64,000 nt of DNA from Lactiplantibacillus pingfangensis (GTDB lineage Bacteria; Bacillota; Bacilli; Lactobacillales; Lactobacillaceae), in the NCBI RefSeq assembly GCF_005404945.1, contig NZ_BJDG01000006.1, positions 62,001 through 126,000 on the forward strand, read 5' to 3'. Positions 24,254 to 32,016 of the stretch are shown here, piece after piece. Within the stretch, counting starts at the first letter, position 1. Every line of letters begins with the position of its first letter. Under the pieces are notes generated by a model that saw only the letters and a program-made list of their open reading frames with translations, was not told the origin of the DNA and ran no database searches. The position numbers and the translations under genes are program-made.

Positions 24254-25635
24254 TACAATTCATCTCCATTTTTAGCTAAAACGGCCTTAAGCCAGTAAAA
24301 CGATTGCTTAGGGACGCGTCGCAAATCCTTCAAGTCATGATTACTCCGATTAACGTAAACCACCCCATAACGCTTTTCGACATCCGCATGCGAACTTGGA
24401 ATATCGATCAATCCCCAGCCAAGGTACCCTAACACCTTGGCGCCATCAATAAACATCGCATCCTTCATCGCTTTAATGTGATCCGCATGATACTTAATTC
24501 GTAAATCATCTTGAATCGGATGCTCACCATCCCACTGTTCACGACAACCAATCCCATTTTCAATGGGGAAAACTGGAACTTGATACCGATTATATAAATC
24601 AGTAATCAACCGCCGAAAACCAATCGAATCAATGCCCCAACCCCATTCACTCGTTGCTAAGTAGCGGTTGGCTTCACCACCATAATTTAAATAGTCATTC
24701 GGGGCGGCGTTGGCTGGCAACTTGTCGGCATTGATCGTCAGCGTTTGATAATAGCTAAATGCTAAGAAATCCGCATGCATCTGGGCCAAAATTTCATCAT
24801 CGCCAGCTTGGTGATCATAGTCAATGCCGTGTTGCGCGACATAAGTTAAGACTTGATGATCGTAATGACCTTGCACAAAAGCTTCATTCAAATTTTGATA
24901 TAAAAATTGATCAAGCTGTTGCGCTGCTAACACATCATTCGGTTTGGACGTCGCCGGATAAACGGGCGTCGCCGCCACCATGCCACCAATTTTCAGCTGT
25001 GCATAATTAGCATGAACATAAGCGTCTAATTGCGCATGCGCCAGCATTGTGTGATGAAAAATCGTGTACAGATCATTCAACGACTTTTCGCCGGTCTCAT
25101 AACCTGAAATATTAAAAACTTCATCCGTAAAATATAAATTATGTTCGTTAAACGTAATCCAATAAGGCACCCGATCCGCAAAATGATCAATGACTAATTT
25201 GCCAAACCGAACAAATGCCTCAACGGTGTGACGCGACATGAAGCCGTTTTCATTTTGAGCAAGCGCCAACGGCATATCAAAGTGATACAAACAAATCATC
25301 GGTGTAATGCCCCGTTTGAGCATCGCATCAACCAGTCGATCGTAAAATGCTAACCCTTGCGCATTGACTGCGCCATCACCGTCCGGAATGACCCGCGACC
25401 ATGAAACCTGAATGCGATACATATTCATGTGCATGGCCTGCATCAGATCTAAATCCTCGTCATAGCGGTGATACTCATCAATTGCGTCATGCCAATCCGA
25501 ACTGGTCGCCGTTGCCGGGCGGACATCATAAACGGATGGCCCTTTACCATCAATATTCCACGCACCTTCAGTTTGCATGCTAGAAACTGAATTTCCCCAA
25601 AAGAATGTTTGGGGCATTTTTCGTGTTGCTGCCAT
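24253..25635 (-). CDS. GH1 6-phospho-beta-glucosidase
   Basis: 460 residues from the ATG at 25635 (GGAGGT four bases upstream; an earlier in-frame ATG lies in that SD region). GH1 motifs: FFWGNSVSSMQTEGAW, acid/base glutamate in ITFNEHNLY (TFNEH where most relatives have TFNEP), nucleophile in FPIENGIG (about residue 360). The C-terminal LGWGLIDIPSSHADVEKRYG contains the Ser and Lys/Tyr type residues that bind a 6-phosphate in phospho-glucosidases. First gene of the operon with PTS IIC and IIB, so it should cleave the phosphorylated disaccharide inside the cell. A cre-like site precedes it and a GntR gene diverges. Confidence 0.92.
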   Translation of the reverse strand: MAATRKMPQTFFWGNSVSSMQTEGAWNIDGKGPSVYDVRPATATSSDWHDAIDEYHRYDEDLDLMQAMHMNMYRIQVSWSRVIPDGDGAVNAQGLAFYDRLVDAMLKRGITPMICLYHFDMPLALAQNENGFMSRHTVEAFVRFGKLVIDHFADRVPYWITFNEHNLYFTDEVFNISGYETGEKSLNDLYTIFHHTMLAHAQLDAYVHANYAQLKIGGMVAATPVYPATSKPNDVLAAQQLDQFLYQNLNEAFVQGHYDHQVLTYVAQHGIDYDHQAGDDEILAQMHADFLAFSYYQTLTINADKLPANAAPNDYLNYGGEANRYLATSEWGWGIDSIGFRRLITDLYNRYQVPVFPIENGIGCREQWDGEHPIQDDLRIKYHADHIKAMKDAMFIDGAKVLGYLGWGLIDIPSSHADVEKRYGVVYVNRSNHDLKDLRRVPKQSFYWLKAVLAKNGDEL

Positions 25636-25658
25636 TGTGACCTCCATCAACAAGTTTT

Positions 25659-25672
25659 AGAAAACGTTTTCT
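25659..25672. promoter_or_regulatory. Candidate cre site / operator before the GH1-PTS operon
   Basis: AGAAAACGTTTTCT is a 14-bp palindrome with the central CG of CcpA cre boxes, 24 bp upstream of the GH1 start. The adjacent AT-rich stretch to 25745 repeats CTTTTTGT / TCTTTTGT and may hold the GntR site. Confidence 0.6.
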
Positions 25673-25848
25673 CAATTAGTAAGTTTAAGCTTTTTATTTT
25701 TAAAAACAAGTCTTTTTGTTAAAAAACATATCTTTTGTGTAAATCTGGTGATTACTTTCGCATATGTTATACTTTTAGAGAAGTGACAGCACAACCGTTA
25801 GCCTAACGCTGACCTAACTGAATTTAACGAATGAATGTGAAGAAGCCT

Positions 25849-26571
25849 ATGACGAAAAAAAAATATCAACAAGTGGCTGATACGATTAAGCAACGCATTT
25901 TCACGCACGCTTATCCGCCGAAAATGTTATTACCGAAACAAAGTGAATTTGCTGAAGAGTTTGGTGTCAGCAAAATTACCATCAAAAAAGCCCTCGACGG
26001 GATTGCCCGCGAAGGCTTAATTTACAAAAAATCGGGACTAGGAACTTATGTCTTAGGTAACACACTAATCAATAGTCGACAAGATGCTCCTGCCAACGCC
26101 TTTGACGGTCTATATAATCAACAGGGCGCCAACCACGTCACCAGTAAAGTGATTAAGTTCAAGATCGAATTTCCGACTGAGGCTATTCAAGCCAAACTAG
26201 GCATTGAAGCCAATGAACCAGTCTATGATATCTTACGATTACGACTATTGGATGATCAGCCTTTCATTTTAGAACACACCTATATGCCGATTAAACTCGT
26301 ACCTGATTTATCGACTGAAATTCTCGAAAAATCAATTTATGATTATATTCATCGCATCTTAAAGCTCCAATTCGGTGGCGCGTATCGTAAAATTCATGCT
26401 AATTTACCGGATGCCGATGATGTGAAATACTTGCAGGCTGGCGAAAACACGCCAATTTTGGAAGTTGAACAAATTGTCTGGTTGACGAATGGTAAGAATA
26501 TCGAATACTCAACTAGTCGTAATCTTTATGACGCCCGTTCCTATACCGTTGTTGATTTGAACGACCTTTAG
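25849..26571 (+). CDS. GntR-family (UTRA) regulator of the GH1-PTS operon
   Basis: 240 residues from ATG 25849 (MTKKKYQQVADTIKQRIF); an ATG at 25831 would add six residues and neither has a strong SD. Winged helix in the first 70 residues (LPKQSEFAEEFGVSKITIKK), then a UTRA domain (VYDILRLRLLDDQPFILEHT, SIYDYIHRILKLQFGGAYRK). Such proteins repress beta-glucoside genes and respond to phosphosugars. It diverges from the GH1-IIC-IIB operon, which is its probable target. It ends at a clear terminator. Confidence 0.88.
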   Translation: MTKKKYQQVADTIKQRIFTHAYPPKMLLPKQSEFAEEFGVSKITIKKALDGIAREGLIYKKSGLGTYVLGNTLINSRQDAPANAFDGLYNQQGANHVTSKVIKFKIEFPTEAIQAKLGIEANEPVYDILRLRLLDDQPFILEHTYMPIKLVPDLSTEILEKSIYDYIHRILKLQFGGAYRKIHANLPDADDVKYLQAGENTPILEVEQIVWLTNGKNIEYSTSRNLYDARSYTVVDLNDL

Positions 26572-26660
26572 ACGCCGTAGTTATTAGCTTTTCGAGTTTG
26601 AACAAGCCAGGTTTCTCCGCGACTACTGGTAATTCGGTAAAATTGCAATCAACTCTCATT

Positions 26661-26693
26661 AGCGTCCAGCCGCCCGATGGCTGGGCGCTTTCT
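26661..26693 (+). terminator. Terminator of the second gntR
   Basis: GCGTCCAGCC / GGCTGGGCGC stem (one T-G pair) followed by a short T-rich tail. Confidence 0.7.
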
Positions 26694-26716
26694 GTACACT
26701 AACTATCAAATGAACT

Positions 26717-27025
26717 AAAGGTTGAAAGATCAAAATTCCTAATCATTGCCGCCATGTCAATGATTAGGTCATGAAGACTAGTTGCCATGACCGCTTCCAG
26801 CTAATTTAACTGTTTTTAGGTTAGGTTTAGTGGAAGCAGGCAGAAATCGTTGTGCTGTGTCGGTAAGATTGGCCGGCGGGTCTTGGCCGCCTAATCTTAC
26901 AGGTCGATTTAAAGACGTGGGTTATCGGCTTTGAATCGAAGTCGCAGACCGCACTATGGCTGCGACTGTCCCACCATAGCACAGCAATTTCTGCCTGCTG
27001 AAGCGGAATTACCACTAATTTGGAT
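26717..27025 (-). repeat. Composite intergenic repeat, copy C (module 2 only, empty module-1 site)
   Basis: Begins with AAAGGTTGAAAGATCAAAA (26717-26735), runs opposite to copies A and B and contains module 2 at 26836-26999. At the place where A, B, D and E carry module 1 it has a single CTTCCAG (26794-26800), that is, an unoccupied target. Its far end passes into the ISL3-type transposase remnant. Confidence 0.8.
26836..26999 (+). repeat. Structured module 2, copy C
   Basis: Terminal inverted repeats GCAGGCAGAAATCGTTGTGC and its near complement. Internal stems: GTAAGATT / AATCTTAC, CGATTTAAAG / CTTTGAATCG and AGTCGCAG / CTGCGACT. GTGGG in a loop can pair with CCCAC outside it, a possible pseudoknot. 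Confidence 0.75.
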
Positions 27026-27198
27026 CTGAAGTTTACAAAGCAACCAAAATTATAAGTGACGCGTTTGAGCACTTTGAGTTTGTTAGTCGTTTCTTCTAGC
27101 GGATTCGGGTTCGATTAAAGCCAACAATGACGGTATTAACGATATGAAAACGATCAATCACAAGGTGAAAATAATTTGCGAGTAGCCAAATAAAAAAA
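27004..27198 (-). pseudogene. ISL3-family transposase remnant
   Basis: The minus strand reads NYFHLVIDRFHIVNTVIVG, matching the second catalytic Asp region of ISL3 transposases, then after a deletion and frame change NPLEETTNKLKVLKRVTYNF and GCFVNFRSKLVVIP, matching the C-terminal end (EATNNKIKxIKR type). No start, and most of the protein is missing, so it is a dead fragment. It joins composite repeat copy C without a gap. Confidence 0.7.
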
Positions 27199-27246
27199 CT
27201 GGCTAGCACCGACTTTCAGCATTGCAAGTCATGACTAACCAGTTTA
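27192..27246 (-). terminator. Terminator of the DUF2798 gene
   Basis: AAACTGGTTAG pairs with CTAGCCAGTTT across a 30-nt loop, followed by a T-run on the minus strand; the T-run coincides with the edge of the IS remnant. Confidence 0.6.
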
Positions 27247-27248
27247 TC

Positions 27249-27755
27249 TTATTCTTTGTCTTCAACTGCTGAAGGTTCATCTTGTTTAGCAGTAGCTTGT
27301 TGCATCTTACCTAACACCCCGCGAGCGATTGGGCCTACGATGATGAGCTGTAATGGTAGCGCAACAATCAAGTTAAAAATCCAAGTATGACCATAGGTGG
27401 CTAAAACGTGTGCCCCGGCCAACTTACCTTCCACCGCAATCCCAAATAGGGACATGCAAGTTACCATGCCAAGCACCATTAAAACTGAGATGGTAATCCC
27501 AATTAAAACCATGTTTTTCCGCATGTAATCATTAATGATATATTTGAAAGCTAATCCTTTTGCAATTGGCCCAACGACCAACAGATCTAAAATGATTGCT
27601 ACAACTAAACCAAGAGGATACCCGCTTAAAATTGCAAGGACTAAGCCATTGCTGAAGCCTTGCGCCATCGCGACATTGTACGCAGTCATGACAAATACCA
27701 TCAGACCGGCCATAATCGCCGTGAACACAACTTCTTCTTTTAAATTACGTGGCAT
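27249..27755 (-). CDS. DUF2798-type membrane protein (duplicated unit)
   Basis: 168 residues with four hydrophobic segments. It is made of two similar halves: FTAIMAGLMVFVMTAYNVAM with LLVVGPIAKGLAFKYI in the first, and ISVLMVLGMVTCMSLFGIAV with LIIVGPIARGVLGKM in the second. DUF2798 proteins are usually a single half of about 75 residues, so this is a fused pair. Function unknown; membrane location is clear. Monocistronic, with a terminator on its 3' side. Confidence 0.85.
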   Translation of the reverse strand: MPRNLKEEVVFTAIMAGLMVFVMTAYNVAMAQGFSNGLVLAILSGYPLGLVVAIILDLLVVGPIAKGLAFKYIINDYMRKNMVLIGITISVLMVLGMVTCMSLFGIAVEGKLAGAHVLATYGHTWIFNLIVALPLQLIIVGPIARGVLGKMQQATAKQDEPSAVEDKE

Positions 27756-27871
27756 GATCTAAACACACTCCTAGTTTTAGTTTCGAGTGTTCACTATAGC
27801 ACGCCAAATCCTCACGTCGTAAGTAACAATTGCATGACAAATTATTGAGCGCTTACATTTCAGACCAAAAT

Positions 27872-27902
27872 AAAAGATCAGAACCTGTTTGCGCCCTGAT
27901 CC
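27872..27902 (-). terminator. Probable terminator of the cytochrome b5-like gene
   Basis: GGATCAG / CTGATC(T) stem followed by a T-rich tail on the minus strand, about 50 bp past the stop codon. Confidence 0.5.
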
Positions 27903-27948
27903 ATCAGTGAATTATTGTGTTAGTTTTGGCGGGAGACCCACAGTGAGG

Positions 27949-28188
27949 TTATTCCACGTATTTCCCAACAACTGGCAACTTCTTCAAAACGCTGCGTCCG
28001 TGTGGCGAACGCGTGTCAATAATTGTCGTTAATTCTTGGCCAGCTAAATTGCCATGGTGCTTACCGCCAGCCCATGCGTCAACCCCAGTCACATCGTAAA
28101 CGACCCCATCAACAGCGACATAAGCTGGTTGACCATTCTGACCATCAAATTTTGCCAATTCGGCTTGGTTAAAAGTTGCTTCACTCAT
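27949..28188 (-). CDS. Stand-alone cytochrome b5-like heme/steroid-binding domain protein
   Basis: 79 residues from the ATG at 28188 (GGAGTG seven bases before it). The whole protein is one cytochrome b5-type fold: FNQAELAKFDGQNGQPAYVA, VDGVVYDVTGVDAWAGGKHH, and TRSPHGRSVLKKLPVVGKYV. Of the His positions, HH in GGKHHGN and the His in SPHGR could be heme ligands, but lactobacilli often cannot make heme, so ligand and role are uncertain. No membrane anchor. It lies alone. Confidence 0.85.
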   Translation of the reverse strand: MSEATFNQAELAKFDGQNGQPAYVAVDGVVYDVTGVDAWAGGKHHGNLAGQELTTIIDTRSPHGRSVLKKLPVVGKYVE

Positions 28189-28542
28189 CACGAATCACTC
28201 CTCTTCAATTTATGCTAATAGTAAACTGAACTGCCAAATAAAAGCAAGTAATCCGCTTTCAATTTTCGCTCTCCGCAGCCATGGTTAACCGAAAAATCAC
28301 CAGTTGTGACCAAGACTCCCCGTCCCCAAGTCGGCTCGTCTAATGTAACTAGTGCCTCTCGGCTGATCTCGTTAACCCCGGTTTTCGAGACCATTTGGTT
28401 GGTGACCTAACCTTTTGACCGCAATCACTGAACGACCTGACTAATGACATCCGCTTAATGCTGCCACATTAAGCCCTCTAACTTGAGATTCGGTTAAAGC
28501 CGAATGATGGTTTAGCCACTCGTTTTGCTCACAAAACATGAC

Positions 28543-28716
28543 CGAGTCTGGGACAGCCCTCCAGACTCTTTTGTCGCTCCAAATAGTTATCCTCGAAACG
28601 TGGAACAAGAGGCTGCGACCTCCGCTTAGTCTAGGGAACCAAACGATTGCAAGCCCCAATCATCCGGTTTCCTAGGCTATGCTCGGTAGCAACCCGCCTT
28701 TTGTCCCACTCTTGCC
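28543..28716 (-). repeat. Repeat family 3, copy 1
   Basis: The reverse complement matches 37508-37684 over about 175 bp, with an almost identical first 80 bases (GTGGGACAAAAGGCGGGTTG and onward). It folds as one long hairpin closed by GTGGGACAA / TTGTTCCAC followed by a second hairpin GAGTCTGG / CCCAGACTC. No promoter is obvious before this copy and no ORF is convincing. The rest of 28190-28540 shows nothing recognisable. Confidence 0.75.
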
Positions 28717-28785
28717 CCAAACCTGCGCTATTACTAACGCAAAACCCTCAGCCACCTTATCCAATCATCAACTGCATCGACCACT

Positions 28786-28823
28786 AACTGGGTCAATCGA
28801 GACACCCCGTTCGATTCCCAGTT
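28786..28823. repeat. Long imperfect palindrome
   Basis: AACTGGG + AATCGA (28786-28800) pairs with TCGATT + CCCAGTT (28811-28823), leaving a two-base bulge and a 10-nt loop. It has no T-run, so it is not a typical terminator. It contains GTTCGATTCCC, which imitates a tRNA T-loop but is not part of a tRNA. Confidence 0.5.
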
Positions 28824-28915
28824 GGCTGATTAGCTTAACTGGTTGATATCGCTATCTTCCAAGCGCTTCATTGATCTCATGACATCATATTGGTCACCCA
28901 AATACGTGGGTCAAC

Positions 28916-29113
28916 TCAGTTGAGATCAACTGGTGGTGGCCCCATCGCCGCAATCCGATGATTGGCTACCAAGTTTAAGGTGAGTACCGTCCTTTTAGCA
29001 ACAACTTGGTGTTTCCTACACAAAAAAGCCGTGTCGCCAAATGCTGTCAAACCAGTCTTTTGACCGGCGACAGTTGCCACGACTGGAATTAACTTACTCG
29101 TCGTATTTGTCAT
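28916..29113 (-). CDS. Possible small hypothetical protein
   Basis: 65 residues from the ATG at 29113, which has AAGGGAG nine bases upstream. The sequence (TSKLIPVVATVAGQKTGLTA) resembles nothing I know and has no domain, signal or membrane segment. The upstream RNA includes a 32-nt near-perfect palindrome (29149-29180) and a possible promoter near 29260-29280. It is kept because of the good SD, but coding is unproven. Confidence 0.35.
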   Translation of the reverse strand: MTNTTSKLIPVVATVAGQKTGLTAFGDTAFLCRKHQVVAKRTVLTLNLVANHRIAAMGPPPVDLN

Positions 29114-29148
29114 GGTGCACACTCCCTTAGTTCCTTGAACCCAGGTCC

Positions 29149-29180
29149 GTTCTCAGGGTGCTTGCAAGCGCCTTGAGAAC
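29149..29180. promoter_or_regulatory. 32-nt palindromic stem in a leader region
   Basis: GTTCTCAGGGTGCTTG and the following 16 bases pair along the full length with only two G-T wobbles. It lies 35 bp upstream of the small ORF at 29113. It could be a folded leader or a dimeric protein site. Confidence 0.45.
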
Positions 29181-29421
29181 TTCTTCACAAATCGTTTGAC
29201 ATGACTTTCCCGCACCCATTAGTTAAACACGTTGACTGTTGCCTTTTACAACATCGACTTTATCATATTTTACACAAAATATCCTGATTATTTTACTGAT
29301 TCGATAAGATTTGCACTCATTATCATTGGTTCATAAAAAAAATTAACAAACGATGCTCAAACAAAGCGCGTAATGGTGTAAGTTATCCCCCTGAACACAA
29401 CTGACCTCAAAAAACGATCTG

Positions 29422-29442
29422 TTTTTAAGGTATCCCTAAAAA
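29422..29442. promoter_or_regulatory. Candidate MntR operator before mntH
   Basis: TTTTTAAGG-TAT-CCCTAAAAA is a 9-3-9 palindrome with one mismatch, in the spacing and style of DtxR/MntR boxes, 70 bp upstream of the mntH start and next to its promoter (TACAAT near 29470). Confidence 0.6.
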
Positions 29443-29511
29443 ATTATATTATTTCTCCTAATCACAGCGTACAATGAAGCTGTTTTTAGAGCTAGAAAGG
29501 TGGTCGACATC

Positions 29512-31074
29512 GTGGGAAAATTGAAACGGCAACACAAATTGATTGAATATGCCAATGGGCCGTCACTTGAGGAAATCAACGGCAAAATTGATGTGCCAAA
29601 GAATATCGGCTTCTGGCGCACTTTATTCGCCTATTCAGGGCCGGGTGCCTTGGTTGCCGTGGGTTACATGGATCCCGGGAATTGGTCAACGTCAATTACT
29701 GGTGGCCAAAATTTTCAATATTTGTTAATGTCTGTCATCTTGATGTCAAGTTTGATCGCGATGCTATTACAATACATGGCGGCCAAACTTGGCATCGTGA
29801 CACAGATGGATTTGGCGCAAGCCATTCGTGCACGCACCGGCAAATCGCTGGGCATCGTGCTATGGATTTTGACTGAATTTGCCATCATGGCGACCGATAT
29901 TGCAGAAGTCATCGGCGCCGCAATTGCGTTATATTTATTATTTCATATCCCATTAGTCATCGCGGTCTTCATTACCGTCTTTGACGTGCTATTACTGTTA
30001 TTGTTAACCAAAATTGGCTTCCGTAAAATCGAAGCCATCGTCGTCTGCTTAATTTTAGTCATCTTGCTAGTTTTCGTTTATCAAGTGGCACTCTCAAATC
30101 CGAACTGGGGACAAGTCTTCGCGGGGTTGGTGCCAACTGGCGAAACCTTTTCAAATAGCAAGACCGTTGCCGGCATGACCCCAATGAGCGGTGCGTTAGG
30201 TATTATCGGTGCCACCGTCATGCCACACAATTTGTATCTACACTCTGCGATTTCGCAAACACGGAAAATTGACCATAGTGATTCCGATGACGTGGCACGC
30301 ACCGTTAAATTCGCTAGCTTAGATTCCAACATCCAACTGACCGCGGCTTTCTTCGTTAACGCCCTCCTGCTCATTATGGGCGTGGCGGTTTTCAAGACCG
30401 GTGCCGTCAAAGATCCGTCATTCTTCGGACTATACCAAGCACTCTCAAATACATCAACACTGAGCAATGGCTTATTAATTGATGTTGCCCGCTCCGGCGT
30501 GCTGTCGGCATTATTCGCAGTCGCCCTGCTCGCTTCTGGACAAAATTCAACGATTACTGGAACGTTAACCGGCCAAGTCATTATGGAAGGGTTCGTTCAT
30601 ATGCGTATGCCACTGTGGCTGCGGCGGTTAGTCACCCGACTCTTATCCGTGATTCCCGTGCTAATCTGCGTCATGTTAACGAGCAGTAAATCCGCCATTG
30701 CGGAACATGAGGCCTTGAATGATTTGATGAATAACTCCCAAGTCTTCTTAGCCTTTGCGCTGCCATTCTCGATGCTCCCGCTATTGATGATGACCGACAG
30801 TGCCGCTGAAATGGGCAAACGCTTCAAAAACACCCTCTGGATCAAGGGACTCGGTTGGTTATCTGTGATTGGTCTTACCGGTTTAAACTTGATTGGACTG
30901 CCATCACAAGTAGAAGGCTTCTTTGGCAATAATCCTAGCAAGGGCCAACTCGGCATCGCCGATACCATCGCCTGGATTTTGATTGGTGCAATTCTCGCCC
31001 TCTTAACTTGGACCGTGATCGAACTACGCCGCGGCAACCAACGCTACATTGCCCAACAGGCTGCCAAAGACTAA
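29512..31074 (+). CDS. mntH: NRAMP-family Mn2+/Fe2+:H+ symporter MntH
   Basis: 520 residues from a GTG at 29512, with GAAAGGTGG eight bases upstream; the GTG at 29500 lies inside that SD. Eleven or so membrane segments. Metal-site motifs are present: GYMDPGNWSTS in TM1 and MPHNLYLHS in TM6, and the conserved GPGALVAVGYMDPGN block. It imports Mn2+ (and Fe2+) with protons, which matters in lactobacilli that rely on manganese against oxidative stress. Single gene with an MntR-like palindrome upstream and a terminator downstream. Several MntH paralogs are common in this genus. Confidence 0.95.
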   Translation: MGKLKRQHKLIEYANGPSLEEINGKIDVPKNIGFWRTLFAYSGPGALVAVGYMDPGNWSTSITGGQNFQYLLMSVILMSSLIAMLLQYMAAKLGIVTQMDLAQAIRARTGKSLGIVLWILTEFAIMATDIAEVIGAAIALYLLFHIPLVIAVFITVFDVLLLLLLTKIGFRKIEAIVVCLILVILLVFVYQVALSNPNWGQVFAGLVPTGETFSNSKTVAGMTPMSGALGIIGATVMPHNLYLHSAISQTRKIDHSDSDDVARTVKFASLDSNIQLTAAFFVNALLLIMGVAVFKTGAVKDPSFFGLYQALSNTSTLSNGLLIDVARSGVLSALFAVALLASGQNSTITGTLTGQVIMEGFVHMRMPLWLRRLVTRLLSVIPVLICVMLTSSKSAIAEHEALNDLMNNSQVFLAFALPFSMLPLLMMTDSAAEMGKRFKNTLWIKGLGWLSVIGLTGLNLIGLPSQVEGFFGNNPSKGQLGIADTIAWILIGAILALLTWTVIELRRGNQRYIAQQAAKD

Positions 31075-31128
31075 ACACTTCATCGTTATGACTGAAATGA
31101 CACACCTATTTTTCTAAATCACAACCCA

Positions 31129-31166
31129 AACAACGCCGACACAATTTTACGTGTCGGCGCTGTTTG
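31129..31166 (+). terminator. Terminator of mntH
   Basis: CGCCGACAC / GTGTCGGCG stem extended by AAACA/TGTTT, 55 bp past the stop. Confidence 0.75.
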
Positions 31167-31323
31167 GTCTGCCGTTTAAGATGGTTTAATTCTTATCCTT
31201 TTACTAAGGTGACCAAGAAAGGTTAAAGCTCTTGCTCAAACCAACCACAATCCCGCTTTATGTTGTAATCTAATAACCAGTTACTTAATTATTAATGACT
31301 CAACTTTTCACGGAGGTGGTTAT

Positions 31324-31836
31324 ATGCGTTGGGAACCTTTACTATTTATTATGCTAGTGGCTGGTTTTAGCGCCCTAGCCATTGTCCTATTCGGTGGCAA
31401 ACACCGCTGGTTCGCTAGTCTTATTCTCGTTTACTGTGCGGGCCTAGCAACCATTCTTTTCACCCCCATTTCCATTGATGGCACGGCTCCCTATCTCATG
31501 CCGGCTGGAATTGGACGCGTTAACCTCACGCGTTTGGCCTTCTTCAATTTAGGCTTTTTAGAGAATGTCATTTTAACCGTACCCCTCGGTTTGCTCATGA
31601 AAGCCGTATTACCCAAGCTTCCCATCCTCGGAGTTGGTTTTGTCGGCTTGATTGTGGGGAGTAGCATTGAAACCGGACAATACATCTTGTCACATCAATT
31701 TTTGATCAACCGTAGCAGTGATATTAACGACGTTTTAGCTAATGCCCTCGGAATTTTAATTGGTGGCATTGTGATGGCAACCGTTCACTATTTTCAACGA
31801 TCACAACAAAAACAGAAGGCCCGACAATTGGCATAA
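31324..31836 (+). CDS. VanZ-like membrane protein
   Basis: 170 residues with four to five membrane segments. Family marks: LILVYCAGLATILFTP (second segment), NVILTVPLGLLMKAVLP (third) and the acidic end SSDINDVLANALGILIGG, which is the most conserved VanZ motif. VanZ proteins give slight teicoplanin resistance in enterococci, but most relatives are of unknown function. CGGAGGTGG before the ATG is a strong SD. An IS1182-type element begins 40 bp after its stop, so its natural terminator may be displaced. Confidence 0.85.
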   Translation: MRWEPLLFIMLVAGFSALAIVLFGGKHRWFASLILVYCAGLATILFTPISIDGTAPYLMPAGIGRVNLTRLAFFNLGFLENVILTVPLGLLMKAVLPKLPILGVGFVGLIVGSSIETGQYILSHQFLINRSSDINDVLANALGILIGGIVMATVHYFQRSQQKQKARQLA

Positions 31837-31946
31837 TGCCTTTAACGGAAAGCCTACATTTTAAACGAGAACGCAAAAAGGACGCTGGCTCAAGCGAGGC
31901 TGCTGACAAAGTGGCCTTTTAGCTAATCTTCCAAATCTCGAAAAAT

Positions 31947-31994
31947 AAATAGTGTCCCAACCGGCGATTTATTCCGGTTGGGACACTATTTTTT
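31947..31994 (-). terminator. Terminator inside the insertion sequence
   Basis: AATAGTGTCCCAACCGG and its exact complement form a 17-bp stem; T-runs occur on both sides. It ends the transposase transcript and can block read-through from the VanZ-like gene. Confidence 0.8.
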
Positions 31995-32016
31995 AGCTAT
32001 TTACTTGTCTTCTTCA

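Noticed and set aside
28801-28823. GTTCGATTCCC resembling a tRNA T-loop
   Set aside because: There is no acceptor stem, anticodon arm or D-loop around it; it is one arm of a simple palindrome.
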